A DNA stretch of 64,000 nt from an uncultured Paraburkholderia sp. (GTDB taxonomy: Bacteria > Pseudomonadota > Gammaproteobacteria > Burkholderiales > Burkholderiaceae). Position numbers and translations under genes: made by a program. Numbering within the stretch: the first letter of the stretch is position 1; every line of letters begins with the position of its first letter. Location of the stretch: NCBI GenBank assembly GCA_940746715.1, contig CALNWN010000007.1:62001-126000 (forward strand), read 5' to 3'. This document shows, piece by piece, positions 10,032 to 18,889 of this stretch. Below the pieces are notes generated by a model. It did no database searches and was not told where the DNA came from. It saw only the letters and a list, made by a program, of their open reading frames with translations.

Positions 10032-11234
10032 TTAGCTGGCTTCCGCAGACGCCGCCGCCGTGTTCGCATGCACGCGCGCGCTGGACGGTGCAGCGGCATG
10101 CGCATTCACTGTCTGGGGCGCGGGCGAATAGGCGAAGTAATCGTCCATGCTGAACGTGCGGGTGGCCTGGCGAAATCTGTAGGCGAAGCCGGGCCACAGC
10201 GTGGTGTTCTTGCCGGTTCGCGGATCGAGATACCAGCTCTTGCAGCCGCCCGTGGACCAGATGGCGCGGGCGAGTTTCTGCTGGATCTGTTCGTTGTACG
10301 CGCGCTCCACCTGCGGGCGAACTTCAATCGCCTCGGCGCGTTCGCTTTGCATCGTCTTGAGCGCACGCAGAGTGTATTCGACCTGCGATTCGATCATGAG
10401 CACCATCGAGTTGTGGCCAAGTCCCGTGTTCGGACCGACGATCATAAAAAAGTTCGGATAACCAGGTAATGTGGTGCCGAGGTACGCGTGCGCACCGTCG
10501 CGCCAGGTATCGACAATGTCGACGCCGCCTCGCCCGCGCACCACGCCTCGCGCAAACGTATCCGCGACCTGAAAACCTGTGCCGAAGATCAGGCAGTCGG
10601 CGGGATGACGTACGCCATCGCTCGTGATGACCGCGTCTTCTTCGATACATTCGATTGCGCTCGCCGTCACCGACACATTGGCACGCGACAACGCGGGAAA
10701 ATAGTCGTTCGAGATCAGAACGCGCTTGCAGCCCATCGTGTAGTCCGGCGTCAGCTTCGCCCGCAACTGCGGGTCGCGCACCTGGCGGCGCAAGTGCCGC
10801 TGTGCGATCTTCTGCGCGGTTTGCATCAGCGAGGGGTGAATCGCGAAGCCGAAGGCACGCGATTCGAGCATGCAGTAGAGCGCCGAGCGCATGACTTTCT
10901 GCTTGAATGGCAGGTGTCTGAAGAGCCATTGTTCGACGGGCCGCACGGCGCGGTCGGCCTTCGGCATGATCCATGGCGGCGTGCGCTGGAACAGATCGAG
11001 ATGGGCGACCCGCGGCGCAATTTGCGGCACGAACTGGATCGCGCTCGCGCCGGTGCCGATCACGGCCACACGCTTGCCTTCGAGCGGATACGCGTGGTCC
11101 CAGTGCTGCGAATGAAACGCCCGGCCCTTGAAGGTGTCGATGCCGGGAATGTCCGGGAGCGCCGCGCGCGAGAGGCCGCCCATCGCCGAAATCAGCACGC
11201 GGCCAGCGCAGACAACCAGCAGGGCGCCGTTCAT
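10032..11234 (-). pseudogene. Flavin-containing monooxygenase (Baeyer-Villiger type), N-terminus deleted
   Basis: The reading frame encodes the central and C-terminal parts of a flavoprotein monooxygenase: the NADPH-binding VAVIGTGASAIQFVPQIA, the SRANVSVTASAIECIEED segment, FGTGFQVADTF and the end WPGFAYRFRQATRTF. What is missing is the first 130-150 residues, including the FAD-binding GxGxxG and the FxGxxxHxxxW half of the fingerprint upstream; only FHSQHWDH survives from the latter. The frame becomes recognisable at about 11225, directly against the stop codon of an intact acetyltransferase gene at 11243, so a deletion has joined the two. The ATG at 11234 could start a 400-residue product without an FAD site. 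First gene of the SDR/hydrolase cluster. Confidence 0.85.
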
Positions 11235-11242
11235 GCGCTCCG

Positions 11243-11821
11243 TTATGCTTCCTGGTCCGGCGCCGTCGCAGCGCCCACGCCCAGCGTTCGTTGCATGAGG
11301 GTCGTGTCGAGCCAGCGACCGTGTTTGAAACCGACCGCCTTCAGCGTGCCGGTAAGCTCGAAACCCAGCTGCGTATGCAGCGACAGCGAGCCGCCGCTGC
11401 CGCCGTCCGCGATGACGGCGACCATCTGCCGCCACGGCCCGGCCTCGCATCGTTTGATCAGCGCCTGCAGCAGCACGCGGCCGAGCCCTCGTCCACGGTA
11501 GGCGTCGTCCACGTAGATCGAATCCTCAATGGTATGGCGGTACGCGGCACGCGGGCGGTAGGGCGTCGCGTAGCAATAGCCCGCGACTTCGCCGTCGATC
11601 TCGGCGACCATGTACGGCAGTCCGTGGCTGCGCACGGACGCGAGCCGCGTGCGCAGGTCGTCGACGGAAGGCGGCACTTCTTCGAACGACGCGACGCCGG
11701 TCAGCACGTGGTGCGCGTAAATGGCCTGGATGGCGGGCAGATCGGCTTCGGTGGCGTCGCGGATCAGTGGGGCGCCCGTTGAGGAGGCGGGCGTGGCAGA
11801 GGCGGTGCGGGTTGTGCTCAT
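11243..11821 (-). CDS. GNAT family N-acetyltransferase (phosphinothricin acetyltransferase-like)
   Basis: A 192-residue GNAT enzyme. The acetyl-CoA pyrophosphate loop is YRGRGLGRVLLQALI near residues 109-123, and the family stretch IYAHHVLTGVASFEEVPPS near residue 35 plus YCYATPYRPRAAYRHTIEDSIY near 85 identify the Pat/MddA subgroup, which acetylates phosphinothricin-like compounds or methionine sulfone/sulfoximine. The C-terminal GFKHGRWLDTTLMQR is also characteristic. The start at 11821 gives a 20-residue low-complexity Ser/Thr/Ala leader; translation may start later near APLIRDATE. Its stop lies 8 bases before the truncated monooxygenase frame. Intact. Confidence 0.88.
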   Translation of the reverse strand: MSTTRTASATPASSTGAPLIRDATEADLPAIQAIYAHHVLTGVASFEEVPPSVDDLRTRLASVRSHGLPYMVAEIDGEVAGYCYATPYRPRAAYRHTIEDSIYVDDAYRGRGLGRVLLQALIKRCEAGPWRQMVAVIADGGSGGSLSLHTQLGFELTGTLKAVGFKHGRWLDTTLMQRTLGVGAATAPDQEA

Positions 11822-11947
11822 AACGTAGTCTAGGAGCGGCGTCTTGCCGCCGTGTTGTCGGTTCTTCTGACGATACGTTTTACTATGCCCGCGCCGCGCG
11901 CGAATTTGAAGCCGGTCAAAAACCTCGTGACGAAGCCGCCGCGCGTC

Positions 11948-12774
11948 TCAGGCAGCGCGCCGCGCAGGTGCCGCCTTCGAGAAGCGCCGCGCGCCCGCGA
12001 CGCACGCCACTACCGCGACGGTGACCGCAATCATCGAAGGCGGCACTTCTTCGTGCAGCAGCAGCCCCGCGAGCAGCAGTCCAAAGAATGGCTGCAGCAA
12101 TTGCGGCTGGCCGACCCCTGCGATGCCGCCAAGCGCGAGTCCGCGATACCAGAACACGAAGCCGATCAGCATGCTGAACAGCGACACGTAGGCGAGGCCC
12201 CAGAGCGCCGCATGGCTGATGGCCCTCGAACGATGCGGGCCGAGTCCACCAGGCGAGCGGAAGCATGACCGGCAGCGACAGCACCAGCGCCCACGAAATC
12301 ACCTGCCAGCCGCCGAGATGCCGCGACAGCCGCGCGTCTTCCGCATAACCGAGCCCGCACGCGACGATCGCCGCGAGCATCAGCGCGTCGCCAATGGGAG
12401 ACGCGGCGATGCCGTGCCGCATCGCGAACGCGACCACCGCGCTGCTGCCGAGCGCCGAGAACAGCCAGAACGCCGCTTGCGGCCGCGCAGTGCGCCGAGC
12501 TGACGTGGCGCAGCGCAAGCGCGGTCAGCAGCGGAAAACCTACCACCACGCCGAGCGCCACCACGACGAGCGGAACGACGTCGCGCCGCGCGGGCCGCGC
12601 CTCGCGGAACAAGAGCAGCAGCGCGAGACCGAGCGTGCCTGCGATGGTCGCGCGCGCGACTGTCAGGAACACGGGATCGAGCCCTTGCACGGCAATCCGG
12701 GTGGCGGGCAGCGATCCGCTGAAAATCAACACCCCGATGAGGCCGCTCAGCCAGCCGTTTGTCGTCTTGTCCAT
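11948..12774 (-). pseudogene. EamA/DMT family exporter, disrupted
   Basis: Three frames together give a drug/metabolite transporter with repeated EamA domains. The 5' part (12774 to about 12500) has three hydrophobic helices starting WLSGLIGVLIFSGSLPATR. The middle frame continues with QAAFWLFSALGSSAVVAF, the last (12187 to 11948) has IGFVFWYRGLALGGIAGVGQ and LLLHEEVPPSM. At about 12495 roughly 20 residues are missing as well as the frame, and at about 12212 an extra base shifts it again. It is transcribed away from a MocR-type regulator with 115 bases between starts, a common pairing in which the regulator controls the exporter. Non-functional as sequenced. Confidence 0.85.
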
Positions 12775-12846
12775 GGCGAAGGTTCATGCGCATTGAAATG
12801 AAGCCTGTAGCATCCGCTGCCGCTCAAGAAAGGTTAAGCTACGGAT

Positions 12847-12888
12847 CAGTACAATTCATGCAAACTGTACCGACGAAGGAGCAGTACA
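12847..12888. promoter_or_regulatory. CAGTACA repeats, candidate MocR operator
   Basis: CAGTACA occurs at 12847-12853 and 12882-12888 in direct orientation, with an inverted TGTAC at 12866-12870 between them. They sit between the divergent exporter and MocR genes and just ahead of the MocR ribosome site AAGGAG at 12876-12881. MocR proteins usually bind pairs of short direct repeats, so these are candidate operator half-sites; binding is inferred. Confidence 0.4.
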
Positions 12889-12889
12889 G

Positions 12890-14242
12890 ATGGCCGACAT
12901 TGCACAGAATCCGGCGATGGAAAAACCACAGGGCACGCGAGTCGGCATCGTCATGGACAATCTGCGCGAGCGCATTGCCAGCCGCTCGCTGATGCTTGGC
13001 GCACGCGTACCGTCGATCCGCGTGATGACCGACGCGCTCGGCGTATCGAAGTCGACGGTGGTGGAAGCGTATGACCGGCTCGTTGCCGAAGGCGTGATCG
13101 TCGCGCGGCGCGGCTCGGGGTTTTTCGTCTCGGGCCATGCACCGCCGCTCGCGCTTGCCGACCTCGGGCCGCGTCTCGATCGCGAGGTGGATCCGCTGTG
13201 GCTCACCCGCCAGTCGTTGCAGTCCGGCGCCAAGGTGCTGAAGCCGGGCTGCGGCTGGATGCCGGCGTCGTGGTTGCCCGAGGACGGCGTGCGCCGCGCG
13301 CTGCGGGCGGTCGCGCGCGATCCGCAGTCGCCGCTCGCCGATTACGCGAATCCGTACGGTTTGCCCGCGCTGCGTCAACAGTTGGCCTGGCGGCTCGCGC
13401 AGCACGGCGTGGACGCGCCGCCCGAGCAGATCGTGCTGACCGACGGCGGCACGCACGCGCTCGACCTCGTCTGCCGTTTTCTGCTCGAGCCGGGCGACAC
13501 GGTGCTGATCGACGACCCGTGCTATTTCAACTTCCAGGCGCTGCTGCGGGCGCATCGCGCGCGCATCGTCGGCGTGCCTTATACGCCCTCCGGTCCGGAT
13601 CTGGCGGCCTTCGAGCGAGCGCTGATCACGCACCGTCCGCGGCTTTATGTGACCAATTCCGCGATCCACAACCCGACGGGCGCGACGCTTGCGCCCGCGC
13701 CGCGTCTCGCGGCATTCGACGGCCTCGCTCGCGTCGTGTCGATCGGCAGCTTTTCGAAAACGCTGTCGGCGGCTGCGCGTTGCGGCTATATCGCCGCGCG
13801 CGCCGAGTGGATCGAGCCGCTGATCGACCTCAAACTCGCGACCTCGTTCGGCAACGGGCAACTCACGGCGAGCGTCGTGCATCGGTTGCTGGTGGACGGT
13901 ACTTACCGGCGCCATCTGGAGTCAATGCGCGCAAAGCTCGCGGATGCGATGGGCGAAACCATGCGCCGCTTAGGCTACGCGGGCCTCGACGTCTGGACGA
14001 GGCCGCGTGCCGGCATGTTCGTGTGGGCGCGGCTGCCCAATTCGCTCGATGCCGCCGACATCGCGCGCCATGCGTTAGGTGCCAATGTGGTATTAGCGCC
14101 GGGCAACGTGTTCAGCGTATCGCAGTCCGCCACGGGCTATCTGCGCTTCAACGTGTCGCAATGCAATCGGCCGAAAGTGTATGAGGCCTTGCAGCGGGCC
14201 ATGGAAAGCGCCGCCGCGCGCGGGGAACGTGAGCGGGCGTGA
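12890..14242 (+). CDS. MocR/PdxR-type regulator (GntR wHTH fused to aminotransferase fold)
   Basis: A 450-residue two-domain regulator. Residues about 15-85 form a GntR-type winged helix (LMLGARVPSIRVMTDALGVS then VVEAYDRLVAEGVI), and residues about 115-440 a fold-type I aminotransferase domain with the PLP-binding Lys in SFSK (residue 290), HNPTG near 260 and the C-terminal Arg region YLRFNVSQ. Proteins of this family bind DNA and sense PLP or an amino compound with the aminotransferase domain. The ATG at 12890 has AAGGAG 8 bases upstream. Divergent from the broken EamA exporter, which is its likely target. Intact. Confidence 0.92.
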   Translation: MADIAQNPAMEKPQGTRVGIVMDNLRERIASRSLMLGARVPSIRVMTDALGVSKSTVVEAYDRLVAEGVIVARRGSGFFVSGHAPPLALADLGPRLDREVDPLWLTRQSLQSGAKVLKPGCGWMPASWLPEDGVRRALRAVARDPQSPLADYANPYGLPALRQQLAWRLAQHGVDAPPEQIVLTDGGTHALDLVCRFLLEPGDTVLIDDPCYFNFQALLRAHRARIVGVPYTPSGPDLAAFERALITHRPRLYVTNSAIHNPTGATLAPAPRLAAFDGLARVVSIGSFSKTLSAAARCGYIAARAEWIEPLIDLKLATSFGNGQLTASVVHRLLVDGTYRRHLESMRAKLADAMGETMRRLGYAGLDVWTRPRAGMFVWARLPNSLDAADIARHALGANVVLAPGNVFSVSQSATGYLRFNVSQCNRPKVYEALQRAMESAAARGERERA

Positions 14243-14356
14243 ATCGGCGTCATCAGGCGTAACCGGGTAGACAGGACTTGCATGGCGCCGGGCCTGCGAA
14301 CGCGAACGCGAATCCACCTCTGCGTCTGCATTCACGCCAGGCGCTGCTGTCCCGAT

Positions 14357-15427
14357 TCACTTGCACAGCAGAAGCAGGCGCTCCTGATTCGTGCAACTCG
14401 CGCGTGGTTTTTGCGCGACCTGCGCCGCGCCGTTGGTGCTCGCGCTTCGGTTCGCGAGGCACGCGCGTAAATGCTTCTCGACCGGCGGGTAATATTTCCA
14501 GCCGCGCACGAGTGTCGGCAGTTCCAGTTTCACCTGCTTCCACTTCGGATGCCCATGTTCCTGCAGATTGTCGAAATTCGCGCACAGCGAGTCGGCGAAA
14601 TGATTCAGGTTGCCGACGGTATCGCGCAGACCGTAATCGTAAGTGACGAGGAAGGCTTTCACCGTCAACGTCGGCACGTCTTCTTTTAGCCAGTTCGGGT
14701 AGCTCGTCGCGCGGATGGTCGCAGGAAAATAGGTTTGCTTCGCGCGGACGGTTTCCGGCGCGCTCGCATCGGCTCTCAGCAGGCGGAGCTGCTGCAGCAG
14801 CTCCGAGTTCATGTCGTTGAAGAGTTTTGCCGGCTGGCCGACGACAATGATCGCCACATCCACCTTCTTCACGATCAACGCGGCGAGTGCGTCCTCATTG
14901 CTCAGATGCTGGACGTTCTGCTCGGGAATCGGCTGGCCGAACATCAGTCGATAAAGCGTGGTTGCCGACTGTGCGGTGCCGCTGCCGAGCAGGCCCACGC
15001 TAATCGTTTTGTCCTTGATGTCGCCCAGCGTTTTCAGCGGCGAATCCGCGCGCACCACGACGTTTATCTCCTCGTCGTAGAGCGGCATGATAAGGCGCAG
15101 CGGACGAATCGCGGTGCCCGCATCAGGATTGCCGGAGTTGGCCATGTCGATGTATGCCTGATAAACATCGGACTGCACGAGCGCGAGCTTCACGCCCGGC
15201 TCGTAGCGCATGCGCTGCAAGTTTTCGGCGGAGCCCTTGGACGCCACCACGGCCAGATCGATGCCCGCCGGCTGCGCCACCCATTTCGACAGATCCTGGC
15301 CGATCTGGATATAAGTGCCCCGTTCCGGACCGGTCACGATCTTGTAATGCGCGGGTTCGGCACTGAGGATCGAAGACGCCAGAAGCAGCGTGGCTCCAAG
15401 CCATCCCGTCAAGAATTTCTTCAGCAT
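14357..15427 (-). CDS. TAXI-family TRAP solute-binding protein
   Basis: A 356-residue periplasmic protein of the TAXI (TRAP-associated extracytoplasmic immunogenic) family. A signal peptide covers about residues 1-23 (MLKKFLTGWLGATLLLASSI), followed by YKIVTGPERGTYIQIGQDLS, VASKGSAENLQRM, and the family's DEEINVVVRADSPLKTL and GLLGSGTA segments. The ATG at 15427 is preferred because it opens the signal peptide; the frame extends 78 bases further 5'. TAXI proteins normally serve a fused DctQM membrane protein; none is nearby, and in Burkholderia such orphan genes are common. The C-terminal 40 residues are Cys-containing and low in family similarity. Intact. Confidence 0.85.
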   Translation of the reverse strand: MLKKFLTGWLGATLLLASSILSAEPAHYKIVTGPERGTYIQIGQDLSKWVAQPAGIDLAVVASKGSAENLQRMRYEPGVKLALVQSDVYQAYIDMANSGNPDAGTAIRPLRLIMPLYDEEINVVVRADSPLKTLGDIKDKTISVGLLGSGTAQSATTLYRLMFGQPIPEQNVQHLSNEDALAALIVKKVDVAIIVVGQPAKLFNDMNSELLQQLRLLRADASAPETVRAKQTYFPATIRATSYPNWLKEDVPTLTVKAFLVTYDYGLRDTVGNLNHFADSLCANFDNLQEHGHPKWKQVKLELPTLVRGWKYYPPVEKHLRACLANRSASTNGAAQVAQKPRASCTNQERLLLLCK

Positions 15428-15491
15428 GGTTTGCAACTGTTTAGTCAGGGTGGCGCGGTCTGGACCGATTCTATTCGATTCGGTATCCGAA

Positions 15492-16528
15492 CTATTGATT
15501 GGCAACCTGCCGGGCGGCCTTTGTGCTCGTCGGTGACTGTCGGTTGAGCGGTGCCCAGCCAGTCTCGCGAATCACGCGTTCGAGGATCGTTTTCGCCGGG
15601 TCGCTGCCGGTGTCCAGCGCGAGGGCCTCGTCCGCGTGCGCGCGCAAGGCCCCGATTGCTGATCGGCGCACATTTGCGCAGCCAGCAACGCGGCGTCGCG
15701 GCGCGCGGCCAGCGGTTTCAGTCTGGCGGCAAGCGTCTGCGCTTCATTGCTGTCCGGTTGAAGCGCTTGCGCGGCGGCAAGCGCGGCTTGCACCGCGCTG
15801 AGATCGTTGACGCCGAAGGCGGCACGCGCCGCCTGCAGGGCTTGGGCGGCATCCCGGAACTGCGGCGTGGCGGGTCTGGCGGGCGCGACCGCTATCGGCA
15901 CGGTCGCCGATATGGCCTGCGTCGTGTTTCGCACGCTGCCAGCGCTAACGGATTTGCCGGGCACGCCTGCTAGCTGCGAGTCGGCTGCCTGATCCGGCGA
16001 ATATCGGGCGATGGTGCCCGTCGCCGTTCTTGCATCCTGCGCAGTTTCGGCCGCCTGCTCGCCGTTGCAGTAGCGCACGTCGCGACTCTCATTAAGTAGT
16101 GCATAACCGACATAGGCGAGGCCCGCGGCGACGACGGCCGCGCTTGCGATCAACACGTGCCGCACACGCAGGCCGACGCGATGAGTTTCGTCCGTCCCGG
16201 TGAGAGGCAGGAGCGAGGTGTCCTGCGCGACGAGCGGCGAAGACGACGTCTGCAGCGCGCCTGCGGGAGCGAGATTCAATCCCGCATGCAGCGGGCCGCC
16301 GGGAAAGTCGGGCTCGCTGAAAGCCGGCGCGGTAAAGCTGTCGTGCAACGTCGACATGTTGAGCGTGCTCGCGCGGCTTTCGTGTAACGCGGTGCGCGCG
16401 GGCGCTTCGTCGTCGAGCGGATGATAGGCGCCGCAATATGGGCAGTGTTCGAGTTGCTGGTACAACGCGCCGCCACATCGTTTGCACGGTGTCGGAAAAT
16501 GATGACCAGCTAGGGTCTGAGTGGACAT
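15492..16528 (-). pseudogene. Zinc-ribbon, single-membrane-span hypothetical protein, frameshifted
   Basis: The N-terminus carries a zinc ribbon, two CxxC pairs in CKRCGGALYQQLEHCPYCG (residues about 17-35). A Ser/Thr/Pro linker leads to one membrane span at about residues 125-145 (HVLIASAAVVAAGLAYVGYA), and then an Ala/Gln-rich helical region that reads like tetratricopeptide-type repeats (ALQAARAAFGVNDLSAVQAA). Near 15655 the frame shifts at a run of G/C; one base less continues HADEALALDTGSDPAKTILE to a stop at 15492. Without the correction it ends at 15572 with an Arg-rich tail. Proteins of this layout are found in Burkholderia but have no assigned function. Confidence 0.7.
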
Positions 16529-16718
16529 GCTATGGCTCCACCTGTGGAAAACAATGCCGTTACGGCATGCTCCCGATCGCGTTTGAAGCGGTGTGGGCGT
16601 CCGCGGAAAGCACGATCTACATGCGCCAGAGAGTCCGGGCAGGCAAGCGAACCTTGCGTGCCGTCGTTTTCAATATGTGGCGTTTCGAGACGCGCGTCAA
16701 TGGACGATCGACCCTATG

Positions 16719-16740
16719 TAATGTGCGCTACCGCACATTA
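16719..16740. repeat. Perfect 9-bp inverted repeat, 4-base loop
   Basis: TAATGTGCG (16719-16727) and CGCACATTA (16732-16740) are exact reverse complements separated by CTAC. It stands about 190 bases upstream of the zinc-ribbon gene start on the minus strand. It may be an operator or a small RNA hairpin; no T-run follows on either strand. Confidence 0.6.
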
Positions 16741-16881
16741 CCAGGTAGGACGAATGATCGTGCATGTGAGGAAGACGAACGCGCGCCGGTTTTTTTATGC
16801 TAGGGCGCGCCGCGCGAAAGTGGATTTGAGGCGCGTGCAATCGGTGTTTGCATGGAGCGCCCGAAGACGAAGCACAACGGA

Positions 16882-17070
16882 TCAACGCTGGCCCAATGGA
16901 TGATCCTTGAGAAACCACGCGAGTGCGAACGCGAGCAGCACGACGCAAGCCGCGGACAGAACACCGTATGCAACGCGCCCGCCAAAGCCTGCCAGTAATC
17001 GGCGCGCAATGCGTCGAGAAACTGGCTGATTGCGCTGCTCACCCAGGGCATTGGTCCTAAAAAAGCGCAA
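16882..17070 (-). CDS. Possible small membrane protein
   Basis: A 62-residue frame with TTG start. Residues about 36-54 (GVLSAACVVLLAFALAWFL) form a good membrane helix preceded by basic residues (RRIARRLLAGFGGR) and followed by a charged KDHPLGQR tail. No ribosome site is clear and the first 20 residues look arbitrary, so it may instead be the 3' end of a decayed gene. No family recognised. Confidence 0.25.
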   Translation of the reverse strand: MRFFRTNALGEQRNQPVSRRIARRLLAGFGGRVAYGVLSAACVVLLAFALAWFLKDHPLGQR

Positions 17071-17428
17071 TAAGCCTGATCAAAGCCGCATCTGGCCTGC
17101 GTTCCTACACCGCGTCCCGTCGATGCGCGGCACATAACGTGCTACCCATGGAGTGAATGCGAACGCCGCGCAACGGGGCTGCGGGCGTCGCGAAAAAAAT
17201 CTGTGCGGACAAGACGCAAAGAAGCTGTGGCGACGAGCCAGGTGCAAGGCATCGCACGCGTCGCTGTGGCGAACCGGGTGTCGGCACCGGTTGCCGTGGA
17301 AGATGGCCACCGGAGCCGTTTTTTCATTGGCGTGCAATTTTGGCGCGTTATGGTGCGCGCGTTGCAGGCGCGGTTGTTTACAATCGTGCGCTTTCCTGCA
17401 ACTCGGCACATGAAATCGAGTCGGAACC

Positions 17429-18025
17429 ATGAACAGCAACATCGCGGCCGCACAAACCGGCGGCAAGCAGCACCAACAGCAAAATCAGCACAAGCAGCAG
17501 GGCGACACGTTGGCCGAAGCTGACGGCCTAACCGGATTTTTAGAGCAACAACAGAAGATGATGAACGGAGCATTGAGGCTCGATCGGGCCACGATCGTGC
17601 TCGTAGAAGACGACCCGGACAGCCGGGAATCGCTGACCCTGTTGCTGGAAGCGGAAGGGGCAAACGTCGTTGCGGTGGCGGACGCGGAAGAGGGCGTCGA
17701 AGCGGCCGTCCGGCTGCTGCCCGACGCGGTGGTATGCGACCTCGAACTGCCCGCCATGGACGGCTTCTACCTGATCCAGCGCCTGCGCGACCACGAGATT
17801 CGCGGCGACCACGCGCCTTCGGTGGCGGTAGCCCTGACGGGCCATACCGACGACGCCTACCGTCTGCGAAGTATCGGCGAGGGTTTCCAGCATTTCATGA
17901 CGAAACCGGCTCTGCCTGAAGATCTGGTGAATTTGCTGCACCATGCGCTATCGGCGCACGCGCGGCGCGTTGAGTGCGCCGGCGTTGTGCCGCATTACGG
18001 CGCGGCACCGCGCGACGCGGCGTGA
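17429..18025 (+). CDS. Single-domain response regulator with Gln-rich leader
   Basis: A 198-residue protein. Residues 1-45 are Gln/Asn-rich and probably unstructured. Residues about 55-175 form a CheY-type receiver: acidic pocket LVEDDPDS, phospho-acceptor Asp in AVVCDLELPAMDGFYLIQ, the Thr in VALTGHTDD, and the Lys in FMTKPALPEDLVN. There is no output domain, so it would act by protein contact or as a phosphate relay. The ATG at 17429 has a GGAACC context upstream but no strong ribosome site; an internal ATG before MMNGALRLDR is also possible. No kinase is adjacent; the nearest is at 22.3 kb. Intact. Confidence 0.85.
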   Translation: MNSNIAAAQTGGKQHQQQNQHKQQGDTLAEADGLTGFLEQQQKMMNGALRLDRATIVLVEDDPDSRESLTLLLEAEGANVVAVADAEEGVEAAVRLLPDAVVCDLELPAMDGFYLIQRLRDHEIRGDHAPSVAVALTGHTDDAYRLRSIGEGFQHFMTKPALPEDLVNLLHHALSAHARRVECAGVVPHYGAAPRDAA

Positions 18026-18126
18026 AGCAGACGAAAGCTTTGCGCCGCTGCTTTAGTTGACCGCTCGGTGGTCCGCTGGGTGGTCCACCCAGTCAACCGC
18101 AGCCAAGCGGTTGCAGCAAACCGCCG

Positions 18127-18732
18127 TTATTTTGCGGCGACGGGCGCCGTTGCTCCCGCCTTTGCCGCGACCGGCGCTGCTTCTGCCGCCTGACACGCGG
18201 AACACAATCCCTTCAATTCGATTTCGTCGCTGGCAACGCGGTAGCCGGCATCTTCGATTTGCGCGATCAGCGCCTGGCGCAATTTCGGCTGATGCAGTTC
18301 GGTCACGTTGCCGCATTGCTGGCAGACCACGAGGATGCCGTGCTGGCACTGCGTCAGGTCGTGGCAGACCGTGAACGCGTTGATCGACTCGATCCGATGC
18401 ACGAGTCCCGCCGACAGCAGGAAGTCCAGCGCGCGATAAACCGTGGGCGGCGCGGAGCCCGGGTGAATCTGGCGCATTTCGTCGAGCAGCGAATACGCTT
18501 TGGTGGCGCGCCCTGAATTCAGCAGCAACTCCAGCACCTTGCGGCGGATCGGCGTGAGTTTCTCGCCGCGTTCGCGGCAATATTCTTCCGCGAGGGCGAG
18601 CGCGGCTTCCGGCGACTCGCCATGCGCGTGCCCCGGCGCGTGGGCGTGGGCATCCACGGCAGCGGCGGCTCGGTCCGCTTTCGCGGGAATGGCGGAATGT
18701 GCGGCGTTCGCGGCGGGCTTGGCGTTCTTCAT
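18127..18732 (-). CDS. zur: Fur family regulator, Zur-like
   Basis: A 201-residue Fur-family repressor. An N-terminal tail of about 40 residues is Ala/His-rich (DAHAHAPGHAHGE), followed by the winged helix (LTPIRRKVLELLLNSGRATKAYSLL, then PPTVYRALDFLLSAGLVHRI) and the dimerisation half with two zinc-binding CxxC pairs, CQQCGN and CSACQ, plus HDLTQCQHGILVVC. Zur represses zinc uptake genes when zinc is bound. The assignment to Zur rather than Fur rests on the FTVCH and CQHG pattern and the His-rich tail. The ATG at 18732 gives the usual MKN start; a TATAAT-like box lies only 6 bases upstream, so the message may be nearly leaderless. No znuABC operon is in view. Intact. Confidence 0.82.
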   Translation of the reverse strand: MKNAKPAANAAHSAIPAKADRAAAAVDAHAHAPGHAHGESPEAALALAEEYCRERGEKLTPIRRKVLELLLNSGRATKAYSLLDEMRQIHPGSAPPTVYRALDFLLSAGLVHRIESINAFTVCHDLTQCQHGILVVCQQCGNVTELHQPKLRQALIAQIEDAGYRVASDEIELKGLCSACQAAEAAPVAAKAGATAPVAAK

Positions 18733-18889
18733 GGAGCGATTATAAAGGCCAACGCTCTGTTGCTGCCCGCGGCCCTCGGCGGCCCGGGTCGCAGCAGCGC
18801 ACGCTCGGGCACCGCTCGTGCGCAGGCGGTGTGCGCGGGGCGGCGTGCTCCGGCGCCGTTTATCACCGCGTGGACAGGACACTCCATCA

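Larger units (their letters stand above)
16529..17428. other. 900-bp stretch without a firm gene
   Basis: No convincing long gene. It contains a perfect inverted repeat at 16719-16740 and a possible small membrane ORF at 16882-17070 on the minus strand. Base composition is less biased than the neighbouring genes. The remaining frames encode Arg/Ser-rich translations typical of non-coding GC-rich DNA. It may be the eroded remains of one or more genes. Confidence 0.5.

Noticed and set aside
8845..10035. 396-codon plus-strand frame opposite the SDR gene
   Set aside because: Antisense artefact of codon bias; the SDR motifs are on the minus strand.
12839..13915. 358-codon minus-strand frame opposite the MocR gene
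   Set aside because: No recognisable domain; opposite strand encodes a complete MocR protein.
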